The notes beneath the pieces were generated by a model. It did no database searches. It was not told the DNA's origin and saw only the letters and a list, made by a program, of their open reading frames with translations. From the NCBI GenBank assembly GCA_035541875.1, contig DATKML010000014.1, forward strand, positions 1 through 64,000: DNA of 64,000 nucleotides. Reading direction: 5' to 3'. Of the stretch, positions 34,471-42,777 are shown one piece after another. A program made the translations under genes and the position numbers. This stretch comes from JAJPHI01 sp035541875 (GTDB taxonomy: Bacteria > Desulfobacterota > Binatia > Binatales > Binataceae). Position 1 is the first letter of the stretch. Each line of letters begins with the position of its first letter.

Positions 34471-35484
34471 TTATTGATAAGTCGCCAGTTCAGCCCACGG
34501 TGAGGATGAGGCGCTCGCGTCGATCTCCTGATCCCAGGTTTTGTCGGGATTGTACTCGGTTATTGCGCTCGCGAGTTTCACCGTATCGGGACCGATATCT
34601 TTCTCAACAAGTACGCCATCCTGATTGATCATGAAGGTCATCACGCCCGACGCCCGATAGCTCGCGGGATAGGCGAGAAAGGCGAAGCCCCCGGTCATCG
34701 CACCGTTAACGATATAGTTTTTGGCGCCACCCGGTGCATTTTTCCCCTGCTGCGTGAGAATTCGATAATAGTACCCGTGAAAGGGAACTGGTGAGGTTGA
34801 TCCGGTCTGGTATCCCTCGGCGGTCGCCGATGCGATCAGGGGTCCGATCGGGCTCTGCGGTTCATCCTTGCCAACCGGCCAGTAGAGACCGTCGCGCTTG
34901 CCCGTGCGGCTCTGGATACGCTGCGCGAACTGCTTAACGCCACCGTCACGGGACTCGCTCGCGTATTCATTTTGCGCATAGAACAGCGCTTGCAGGATAT
35001 CGATCGTGAAAAGCTCGTTGCGACCGATTCGTCGGTAGAGCAACTCCTGCTTGCCGGAAGCAGTGTCAAAAACCCATCCGTCGTTTTGCTGAACGATAGG
35101 TAGCGGCAGCGGCCAGTTATCGGCACCGATATAAAGAATCACGCGGTCCTGAAGGTCGAAGGCGAGCCGATGCATCTGATCGTACTTGGCGACGAATTCA
35201 TCCCGCGCCTTGTTGTCGGCTACCTCGTCGCCGGACGAGAGGATCTCCTGCGCATCGCTGCCGAGGATCGATTGCAGCGCTTTGAGGTCGTCGTTTCTGG
35301 CTGCTCCGACCAGCGCCGTTACCGCATCGTTGGGCGAAGTGAAGACTTGCTGGTCCGAGGAGTCAGCAGCCGACGTTTTTCCGATCATGCAAGCCAGCAA
35401 CAGTGCGAGGACTATCGCGACGAGGGCAAGCCGGCCGTTGCCAAGCGCTCCCTTAAATTTCGTATCGTGCATAGAAGTTCTCAT
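34471..35484 (-). CDS. DUF2950 family exported protein
   Basis: The 337-residue product has an N-terminal membrane or signal segment (about 19-38, LALVAIVLALLLACMIG) and the DUF2950 sequence: 'FTSPNDAVTALVGAARNDD' near the front and 'RASGVMTFMINQDGVLVEKDIGP' near the end. A start at Met5 (35472) is possible. It lies 38 bases after the DUF3300 gene, and the two families are usually paired. No function is established. Confidence 0.9.
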   Translation of the reverse strand: MRTSMHDTKFKGALGNGRLALVAIVLALLLACMIGKTSAADSSDQQVFTSPNDAVTALVGAARNDDLKALQSILGSDAQEILSSGDEVADNKARDEFVAKYDQMHRLAFDLQDRVILYIGADNWPLPLPIVQQNDGWVFDTASGKQELLYRRIGRNELFTIDILQALFYAQNEYASESRDGGVKQFAQRIQSRTGKRDGLYWPVGKDEPQSPIGPLIASATAEGYQTGSTSPVPFHGYYYRILTQQGKNAPGGAKNYIVNGAMTGGFAFLAYPASYRASGVMTFMINQDGVLVEKDIGPDTVKLASAITEYNPDKTWDQEIDASASSSPWAELATYQ

Positions 35485-35522
35485 GGTAGTTCGATTCGAT
35501 CAGGCTCCGGTGACGTTTTCAC

Positions 35523-37055
35523 TCATTTGCGACGCCGTCCGCCGCTATCTCCACCGCCTCCGCGACGGCCAATTCCATCGCCGCCATTGCCGCGACGTAC
35601 CCCGCCTCCCGAGCCACCGCCGCCATCGCCGTTGAAGCTGGAACGGCCACGATCACTGGAGACCTGCGCCAGGCCGCCCGGCTGGTAACCGCCAAAGGCT
35701 CCGCTGCCTTTGCCGGCCGCATTCTTTCCTTTGTCGAAGCCGCGAGAGGCAGAGCGATCGCCGCCATTTCCACGATTGGCACCCGAGCCCGCAGGCTGCT
35801 GCGCAGGTCGATTCGCGGGTTGCACCGGTCGCGCATTCGGTTGCGCAGGTCGCGTGGATGGACCGACCGACGCCTCCGGGCGACGAACCGGTTGATTCGA
35901 TATACGATTACCGCTGCCTTTGAGTCCACCGGCATTGGCCGGAAGGGTGCTTGCGGCCGGGAAATTCGGTTTGGCGATATCCGGATTGTTTGAGGCGTAC
36001 CGGCGTGCATTGGGTCGGTCATACGGACGGGCTACAGGTCCCCCCGGACCATACGGCGTCCGCGCCTCAGGGTAGGTAACCGGTCGCGGATATGCCGCTC
36101 CACGCGGCGGGTAATAGTTCGGCGGATAGTAGGCCGGATAATTGGCGCGGGGCGGAATCGGCGAGTTGTTGATGTAGACGTTGTTATTGTAATGAACGCT
36201 GCCACCGCTGTTACCATGCCAATGGCAATCCCAATCATCGTTGCCGTTGTTGATTAGCGCGCCCAGCGCGATACCAGCCCCGAACGACAGCAATCCCGTC
36301 AGGAGCATCTGCGAGCCCGTATAGCCAACCGGCGCAGCGACCGGTGTTCCGTACGCCGTCGTCGGATTGTATTGCGGAACGTAAACGACGCTCGGTTGCG
36401 CCGGATGGATAGTGACAGTCTGTTGCTGGCTGGCGGGTTGTGCTCCGCCAGTGGAGGGTGCGGGCTGGACATCGACGGTCTGCTGCGTCGTCGTCTTGAG
36501 CGTTCCCGCATCGACGGCGCGATTACGCAGAGCCTGGATCGCATCCATCACATCCGATGGCTGATTGTAGTACGCCTCACCCAACGCTGAGGTCCAGGCG
36601 AGACTGTCGCTCATCGTCTGCAGAACCGTCGGAAACTGCGTCAGCGTTTTGATACTTGGGTCCCAGGGCTGAACGTTCACGGCGTTTGCAAGCTGATCGC
36701 CCGTGAGCTTCGGGTTTTGTTGCATCCAGGTATTGGCGGCGACGACCTGATCGGGGTAAGTCGAAGCTGCGAGGATGCGCGCGACCAGCAGATCCGGATA
36801 GAGAGCAATCGGTGAGACCAATTCCTCGAGTTGCTCCGCACCGGCAGCGCCCGGCGGTGGCCCGGGAACCATCGGCGCAGCAACCGCAGTTGCCGTAGCC
36901 GAGGGAATAGGCGACGCCGGCGGCGTCGCGCTCGCCTGAGTGGTCGGTTCGGGCGACGGTGAGCAGCCCTGAAGCGTAGGGGTGGTCGAAATCAACAAGC
37001 CGCCGATAATCGTCAGCGAAAGGAAGCGCATGGGACAGGGCTTAGGTAACAGCAT
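35523..37055 (-). CDS. DUF3300 family lipoprotein with Gly/Arg-rich tail
   Basis: The 510-residue product starts with a lipoprotein signal ending TLQGC (Cys about residue 31), then a Thr/Pro/Ala-rich linker, the DUF3300 domain (LVSPIALYPDLLVARILAAS near 80-100, WDPSIKTLTQFPTVLQ and TVTIHPAQPSVVYVPQYN later), and a long disordered C-terminus. The last 170 residues are rich in Pro, Asn and Arg, then Gly/Arg repeats (GGGGSGGGVRRGNGG, GGRRRK). The tail could contact nucleic acid or peptidoglycan; this is speculation. It is paired with DUF2950. Confidence 0.9.
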   Translation of the reverse strand: MLLPKPCPMRFLSLTIIGGLLISTTPTLQGCSPSPEPTTQASATPPASPIPSATATAVAAPMVPGPPPGAAGAEQLEELVSPIALYPDLLVARILAASTYPDQVVAANTWMQQNPKLTGDQLANAVNVQPWDPSIKTLTQFPTVLQTMSDSLAWTSALGEAYYNQPSDVMDAIQALRNRAVDAGTLKTTTQQTVDVQPAPSTGGAQPASQQQTVTIHPAQPSVVYVPQYNPTTAYGTPVAAPVGYTGSQMLLTGLLSFGAGIALGALINNGNDDWDCHWHGNSGGSVHYNNNVYINNSPIPPRANYPAYYPPNYYPPRGAAYPRPVTYPEARTPYGPGGPVARPYDRPNARRYASNNPDIAKPNFPAASTLPANAGGLKGSGNRISNQPVRRPEASVGPSTRPAQPNARPVQPANRPAQQPAGSGANRGNGGDRSASRGFDKGKNAAGKGSGAFGGYQPGGLAQVSSDRGRSSFNGDGGGGSGGGVRRGNGGDGIGRRGGGGDSGGRRRK

Positions 37056-37173
37056 CGAGAGTCTTTCCTAGGTGGCAAAGCTATAGCACGCCGCCGCAGA
37101 CCGACGCCAAATTGCGGCGCGTGATGAGCGCTGCCGCCGCGCACGATCGATCGCTCCCCGGCTTCAAAGAGCT

Positions 37174-38580
37174 TCAGGCGTTGAGACGATTAATCCCATC
37201 GAGCGCGGCGTTTTTGTAGCATTCGGCCAAGGTCGGGTAGTTGAAGACGGTATTAATGAAATAATCGACCGTGCCTTTCAAGGACAGCACCGCCTGTCCG
37301 ATATGAACGAGTTCGATAGCTCCGTCGCCGACGATATGGACGCCTAGCAACTCCCGGGTCTCGCGATGGAAGAGTAGCTTCAGCATCCCGCTGACATCGC
37401 CGATAATCTGCCCGCGCGGAACCTCGCGATAAACCGCCTTGCCAATCTCGTAGGGAACGCTCTGGTCAGTAAGCGTCTCTTCGGTTGCGCCGACGAACGA
37501 GATCTCCGGGATGGTGTAGATACCGTATGGAAAGAGATCGGGCGCGTGGGAGACCGGCACACCAAAGGCATGGCATACAGCGGTCCGGCCCTGCTCGCGC
37601 GAGGTGGAGGCGAGGCTCGGAAAGCCGATCACATCGCCGACGGCGTAAATATGATCGACCTCGGTCTGGTAAAGGTCATTGGTCTTGAGACGGCCTCGTG
37701 AATCAGCGGTCAGGCCAGTGGCCGTCAGATTCAGTTCGCTGGTCGCGCCGTTACGACCCATGCTCAGCAGAGCTTTATCGGTGATGATCTGCTTGCCACT
37801 CGCCAGCCGAGTGCGGACGCGCTCGACGCCGCCCTCACTAAACACTTCGATAGATGAAACCTCCTCCCCAAGGCGCAAGGTTACCCGACGCTCGCGTAGA
37901 TGATAAACGAGATTTTCGACGATCTCGCTGTCGACGAATTCGAGCAAGCGATGGCGCATGTCGATGAGGGTGACGCGCACCCCGAGCGCGGCAAACATGC
38001 TTGCGTATTCGCATCCGATCACTCCGGCGCCGACGACTGCAAGCGTTCTCGGCAACTCGCGCAGCGACATCACGTCATCGCTGGAGAAGACGCAATGGCT
38101 GTCGAGAGGGGTACGCGTGTCGCGGATCGCTCGTGTCCCAACCGCGACGACGATTTTCTCAGCGGTAATTTGCTTGTGGAGTCCGTTGGTCTTGTTTTCC
38201 AGCAGCAGCGTGTGAGGATCGACGAAGCCTGCGGTTGCGGTGATCAGTTCGATGCCGTTGCGTAAAAGCTGATTGCGCAAAACATCGATCTCGTGCCGCA
38301 CCACGGGTTCGACCCGCATCAGCAAATCGGGCACGGTAATCCTTTCCTTGACCCGATAAGAATCGCCGTACGTGGTGTGTTCGCGATACCCGGACAAGTA
38401 GAGGATCGCTTCGCGCATCGTCTTGCTCGGAATCGTGCCGACATTAACGCAGACACCGCCAATGATCGCATTCCGCTCGATTACAGCGACACGTTTGCGC
38501 AGCTTTGCGCCCTGGATCGCCGCATAATGACCGGCTGGGCCGGAGCCTATCACCGCCAGATCGAAGTCGAAGTTGGACAT
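37174..38580 (-). CDS. sthA: Soluble pyridine nucleotide transhydrogenase (Si-specific)
   Basis: The 468-residue product has the FAD-binding GSGPAGHYAA motif at the N-terminus and GVCVNVGTIPSK at 42-53, where the second redox Cys of disulfide reductases is replaced by Thr49. Only Cys44 remains, as is usual for SthA. The NAD(P)-binding motif GAGVIGCEYA and a second FAD motif (YAVGDVIGFP) follow. It should interconvert NADPH and NADH in the cytoplasm. The single-Cys site separates it from dihydrolipoamide dehydrogenase. Confidence 0.92.
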   Translation of the reverse strand: MSNFDFDLAVIGSGPAGHYAAIQGAKLRKRVAVIERNAIIGGVCVNVGTIPSKTMREAILYLSGYREHTTYGDSYRVKERITVPDLLMRVEPVVRHEIDVLRNQLLRNGIELITATAGFVDPHTLLLENKTNGLHKQITAEKIVVAVGTRAIRDTRTPLDSHCVFSSDDVMSLRELPRTLAVVGAGVIGCEYASMFAALGVRVTLIDMRHRLLEFVDSEIVENLVYHLRERRVTLRLGEEVSSIEVFSEGGVERVRTRLASGKQIITDKALLSMGRNGATSELNLTATGLTADSRGRLKTNDLYQTEVDHIYAVGDVIGFPSLASTSREQGRTAVCHAFGVPVSHAPDLFPYGIYTIPEISFVGATEETLTDQSVPYEIGKAVYREVPRGQIIGDVSGMLKLLFHRETRELLGVHIVGDGAIELVHIGQAVLSLKGTVDYFINTVFNYPTLAECYKNAALDGINRLNA

Positions 38581-38768
38581 TCACTACGGATTTCTCCAGA
38601 CGGCACAGAACGAGTCAAATTGAGACTCTCGTATCCTGCATAGTTTGAGAATTAGAATTGTAACACTCGTGTAACCGTCTTTAGAGTCTGGTTGACCCAG
38701 AGAGCTTCCGCGCAGAGTTTCTGCTTAGATCAGCTCACCAATCCGCCGAACAAGAAATCAGGAGCCAC

Positions 38769-39407
38769 GTGATCACCCATTACCTGAAGGTCTTCATCGC
38801 GCTTTATGTTTTGGTTAATCCGTTTGAAGGATTGCCGATCTTCCTCGCTCACACCGACAAGCTCGATCGCGCGACGCGGCTTGCGATCGGACGAACGGCC
38901 TCCTGGGGCGTATGTTTCATCCTGCTCGGGGCGATGGCCTTCGGGCGGGCCCTTCTGGCGGTGTTCAGTATAAGTATCGGCGATTTCACGGCCGCAGGCG
39001 GAATCATCATCTTTCTGGTCGCACTAAACATGGTGCTCGGGCCTTCGGCCGAGGCAGAGTCTTCCAAAGCTGCCAGCTCGGACGAACTGCGAGGGTTCGG
39101 GATCGTGCCGTTAGCGACACCGCTGCTCGCGGGCCCCGGGGCGATCAGCGCAGTAATCGTGTATGCGGTGAAGGGACCGACGGGCCAGGGTAACTCGCCA
39201 CTGGACTATCTGATTCTCTCGGCGGTGATTGTCGCTGTGGCGGCTGCAACGTCGCTGGCGCTTCGCGCTGGGAGCAGTCTCAAGGACTTTCTTGGAAGCA
39301 CAGGTATCGACGTATCGACGCGACTTTCGGGCATCCTCGTCGCGGCGATCGCGATCGGGATGCTCACGCAGGGCCTTCAGGAGATTTTTCCCGTGCTGGC
39401 TCGTTAG
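38769..39407 (+). CDS. MarC family membrane protein
   Basis: The start is GTG at 38769, after an AGGAG site. The 212-residue product has six helices and the family segments YVLVNPFEGLPIFLAHT near the front, GGIIIFLVALNMVLG, and 'PLATPLLAGPGAISAVIV' in the middle. MarC proteins were once linked to multiple antibiotic resistance, but their role is unsettled. Confidence 0.92.
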   Translation: MITHYLKVFIALYVLVNPFEGLPIFLAHTDKLDRATRLAIGRTASWGVCFILLGAMAFGRALLAVFSISIGDFTAAGGIIIFLVALNMVLGPSAEAESSKAASSDELRGFGIVPLATPLLAGPGAISAVIVYAVKGPTGQGNSPLDYLILSAVIVAVAAATSLALRAGSSLKDFLGSTGIDVSTRLSGILVAAIAIGMLTQGLQEIFPVLAR

Positions 39408-39420
39408 ATGTTGATCAACC

Positions 39421-42400
39421 TTATTTAACGGTCCCCTTGAGTGGGATGGTAACCGCACCGCTCAGCCCGTTGCCGTAATTGAAATTGTAATCCAGGTTCG
39501 CGTTCAAGATGGTTCCCTTAGGTGCCCCGCCTGAGGCGAACTCGACAGCGACTGTGCACTTCTTGCTCGGTGCAGGGGCCGGTCCAAGGCTTTGGCCGCT
39601 GCAATTGTCGCTACTGCTTACAATTGCAAAGTTCGCTCCTGGTACGATCGCTCCCGGTTCCAGCGTGACCAATGCTCCTGTGGGGTTCGAGATCGTGATC
39701 GTCTTGGGCTTGCTCGTGCTGCCGGCAGCAGCGGTCAGGCTCACTGATGTAGGAGCGGTCAGCGTAGCCGGTAGTGCACTTCCGGCCAGGCTTGCCTGCA
39801 GCGGTGGAGCTCCATTGTAATTCACAGTCAGGAATCCACTTACGGCAGGGTTAGCCACGCTGGGTGAGAATTCCACTCCAATTTTGCAGGACTTTTTCGG
39901 CGGTAGTGGATTTACGCATCCGTTGGTTGCGGTGAACTGCGAGCCAACTGCCGCAGCGCTAGCGTCTGCGATATTCGCGTCGATTTTGCCGATATTTGTG
40001 ACCGTCACCGTCTTCGGCTTACTCTTCAGGCTCGCGACCAGCTTGCCAAAGTTGATTTTAGTCGGTGCCACCTTCAGAACTGCCGGCGTAGGCGAGCCAC
40101 TTGGCGTTACAGTCGCCGTTGCCGTCGCGGTAGGAGTAGCCGTACGCGTCGCAGTCGAGCCGGGACTGGCCGTCGAGGTGGCAGTAGCTGTTCGGGATGA
40201 CGTTGGTCCTCCCGTCGGAGTCGCAGTGCCGGTTGCGGTCGAGCCCGGAGTCTCGGTGGCGGTTGGAGTAGCTGTCGGTGTCGGCGTTGGTCCAGCCAGC
40301 GGTCGATCGAAGCGCACGACCCGATTGTTGGCGCTATCGGCGACGAAGAGATCGGCACTGCTGTCAATCGCAACACCGGTCGGGAAACATAGTGTAGCGG
40401 CGCTTGGGGCGTTGTTGTTGCCAAAGTTGCAAGTGCCAGCGGTCATGTTATCGGCTTGCCCGAAGACCCGATCGGCCGTCGTATCGAGAATCAATGGCGT
40501 GTTGTATTCGAGCACCCGAGATCCGTCGGCAATATAGAGATTACTGGCGTCGTCGGCGGTAACTCCCTGAGGATTACAAAGGCTGTCGGCGCTGGTCGTC
40601 GCACAGGTCTTGGTTGTGAAATTGCCCTTTTGTCCAAAGACGTGATTGGCTGTGACATTGACGGGCGGATTAAGCACCTCGTCAAATTCGAGTGCTCGAT
40701 TGTTCGTGTTATCGATGATGTAGATATTGCCGCTCGGATCGACCGTCACTCCGGTCGGCTTGCAGAGGCTATTGGCACTGACCGTGCTCGACGGATGGTT
40801 ACAGTCAGCGGTCCCGAATTCGTTGCCAATAGTGCCCTGACCGACAACGAGGTCGGCGACCGTATCACCACTCCCCACGACAGACGGATTTACGGTGAGC
40901 GGCGTGTGGTACTCCAGCATCCGATTATTCTTGGAATCTGCGACGTAGAGGTTGTCATGACTGTCGAGGTCGACACCGTAGGGAGCACAGAGGCTCGAGG
41001 CGCTAATCGTCTTGTTGTCGATATTGCAGACGATTGCACTGGACGTGCTTTGTCCAAAGGTCAGATGGGCCGAACCGCCAATGCAGGGAAAACTCGCACC
41101 GCATCCGACAAATGGACTAGTGAATTCCAGCACACGATTGTTACTCGTATCGGCGATATAGAGATTACCGACGCTGTCGACGGCGACTCCCGCCGGACCA
41201 GCGAGGGTGTTCCCGGCTGCCGTGCCCCCGGCATTGCCGTCTCCTGATGAGAAGTCCGGCTGGCCGATAACCAGGTCGGCCGGTGCGCCATTGGCAAAGC
41301 CGGTCGCATGGAGCCATCCGAGGACGCGGCTATTCGTCGTATCGGCAACGTAAAGATGGTTCGGGATGACGCTACGATCGATCGCAACAGCGTTGGGACG
41401 GTACATCCCGTCTGCGTCGACAGTGTTCGCAGAATGATGCGACATGTCGGGCTGACCGAGCACGAAATCGGCGACTACATCAGTGCTAAAGGGAGTCAGA
41501 TATTTTAGTACGCGATTGTCATTGTTATCGACCACGAAGACATCACCGGTGCTGTCGACTGCAACGCCTTGGGGTCCACATACGCTGGCTCCGGTCAAAA
41601 CGCCGCCGGTTAAACAGGCGGGGTCCGAACCTTTACCGAACATGAGATGACCGGCGGCTCCGTTGCTCAAAGGCGCATCGTATTCGAGCACCCGATTATC
41701 AGTGCGATCGGCAACGTAAAGATTATTCGCTGAGTCTACTGCAATCTCATAAGGAAAGCAGAGATTAGTCAGAGCGGATCCACAGACACCGGCCGAGGTC
41801 AGATTGCTCGTGCCAACAACGAGACTCGCGACGACATTGGTTGGTGGGTTAGCGCCCTCGTTGTAGACGAGAACCCGATTATTGGTGCGATCCGCTACAT
41901 AAACGTTATCGGTGGTATCAAGCGCCACGCCCTGCGGAGAGGATAACGTGGTCGCGCTCGGGCTTCCTGCGACACCCGACGTAAAGTTGTTACCCGCCGA
42001 ACCCTGACCAAAGACGAGATCGGCAGTCCAATCGCCACTGCCGGCAACTGCTGTGACTGTCAGCGGAGTATTGAACTCTAGGACTCGGTTACTCTGCGCG
42101 TCGGCGATGTACACATTATCGTGACTATCGACGGCGAGACCGGTAGGCCCGCAAATAGTATCCGCCGTGGGAAACTGCCCAACTCCAGCCAGACATTGGT
42201 TTTCAGTGAAGTTCCCTACTTGACCGAAGACCATATGGGCGGGGCCGCTGACGCAAGGAAGGCTCGTACACGCAGCAAAGGGATTGTTGTACTCCAGGAC
42301 GCGATTACTTGAGCCGTCCGCCACGTAGAGATTGCTGTGACTATCAGTCGCGAGCCCGGTTGGACCATTGAGCGTACTGGCTGAGGGGGCGCTGCCGCCG

Positions 42401-42777
42401 CCGAAAAGGTTCGGTCGATTCGAGTAGAAATCCGCTTGGCCGATCACCAGATCGGCGGGTTGGCCATTGGAGAAAGACGCAGCGTTGTACCATCCGAGAA
42501 CCCGGTTGTTCGACGTGTCACTTACATAAACATGGTGCGGGACTGACGCGCGATCGACCGCAACATAGTCGGGTGAATTAAGCGAGGTGTCGTCGGCGCC
42601 AGTGCCGTTACTAGGAGTTTCGTAGATGAAGTCCGATTGGCCCAGGACCGCATCAGCAATCGTATCGCCAGTAGCCGCATGAAGAACTGCGACGCCGGTA
42701 ACTGCGAGGAGGGCGAGTGCCAGTCCCACGCCGAGTTGGAAGTTGGCTCTGTGCCAGTATTTTGCCGCGAATTTCAT
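39421..42777 (-). CDS. Giant secreted NHL-repeat protein with Thr/Pro linker and Ig-like tail
   Basis: The 1,118-residue product has a signal peptide (hydrophobic stretch about 16-32), then about a dozen imperfect repeats of 60-75 residues. Each pairs an ADLVxGQxDF segment with a GVAVDSxGNLYVADSxNNRVLEY strand group; many carry a Cys pair (for example TADTICGP). Such repeats fold as beta-propellers. A low-complexity Thr/Pro/Ala/Ser linker follows (DNA about 40087-40300). The last 220 residues form two choice-of-anchor D type Ig-like domains (KINFGKLVASLKSKPKTVTV), each with a Cys pair. The ATG overlaps the upstream gene's TGA by four bases. A surface adhesive or sensor role is inference. Confidence 0.88.
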   Translation of the reverse strand: MKFAAKYWHRANFQLGVGLALALLAVTGVAVLHAATGDTIADAVLGQSDFIYETPSNGTGADDTSLNSPDYVAVDRASVPHHVYVSDTSNNRVLGWYNAASFSNGQPADLVIGQADFYSNRPNLFGGGSAPSASTLNGPTGLATDSHSNLYVADGSSNRVLEYNNPFAACTSLPCVSGPAHMVFGQVGNFTENQCLAGVGQFPTADTICGPTGLAVDSHDNVYIADAQSNRVLEFNTPLTVTAVAGSGDWTADLVFGQGSAGNNFTSGVAGSPSATTLSSPQGVALDTTDNVYVADRTNNRVLVYNEGANPPTNVVASLVVGTSNLTSAGVCGSALTNLCFPYEIAVDSANNLYVADRTDNRVLEYDAPLSNGAAGHLMFGKGSDPACLTGGVLTGASVCGPQGVAVDSTGDVFVVDNNDNRVLKYLTPFSTDVVADFVLGQPDMSHHSANTVDADGMYRPNAVAIDRSVIPNHLYVADTTNSRVLGWLHATGFANGAPADLVIGQPDFSSGDGNAGGTAAGNTLAGPAGVAVDSVGNLYIADTSNNRVLEFTSPFVGCGASFPCIGGSAHLTFGQSTSSAIVCNIDNKTISASSLCAPYGVDLDSHDNLYVADSKNNRMLEYHTPLTVNPSVVGSGDTVADLVVGQGTIGNEFGTADCNHPSSTVSANSLCKPTGVTVDPSGNIYIIDNTNNRALEFDEVLNPPVNVTANHVFGQKGNFTTKTCATTSADSLCNPQGVTADDASNLYIADGSRVLEYNTPLILDTTADRVFGQADNMTAGTCNFGNNNAPSAATLCFPTGVAIDSSADLFVADSANNRVVRFDRPLAGPTPTPTATPTATETPGSTATGTATPTGGPTSSRTATATSTASPGSTATRTATPTATATATVTPSGSPTPAVLKVAPTKINFGKLVASLKSKPKTVTVTNIGKIDANIADASAAAVGSQFTATNGCVNPLPPKKSCKIGVEFSPSVANPAVSGFLTVNYNGAPPLQASLAGSALPATLTAPTSVSLTAAAGSTSKPKTITISNPTGALVTLEPGAIVPGANFAIVSSSDNCSGQSLGPAPAPSKKCTVAVEFASGGAPKGTILNANLDYNFNYGNGLSGAVTIPLKGTVK
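40087..40300 (-). repeat. Thr/Pro/Ala low-complexity linker in the NHL gene
   Basis: This codes for about 70 residues of Thr, Pro, Ala, Ser and Gly (PTATPTATETPGSTATG and similar) between the propeller repeats and the Ig-like tail. It resembles the linkers in the kumamolisin gene in composition and step size, though the two genes are otherwise unrelated. Confidence 0.7.

Noticed and set aside
38659..38674. Near-palindrome GTAACACTCGTGTAAC upstream of sthA
   Set aside because: The arms have a mismatch and no regulator gene is nearby, so there is too little to call an operator.
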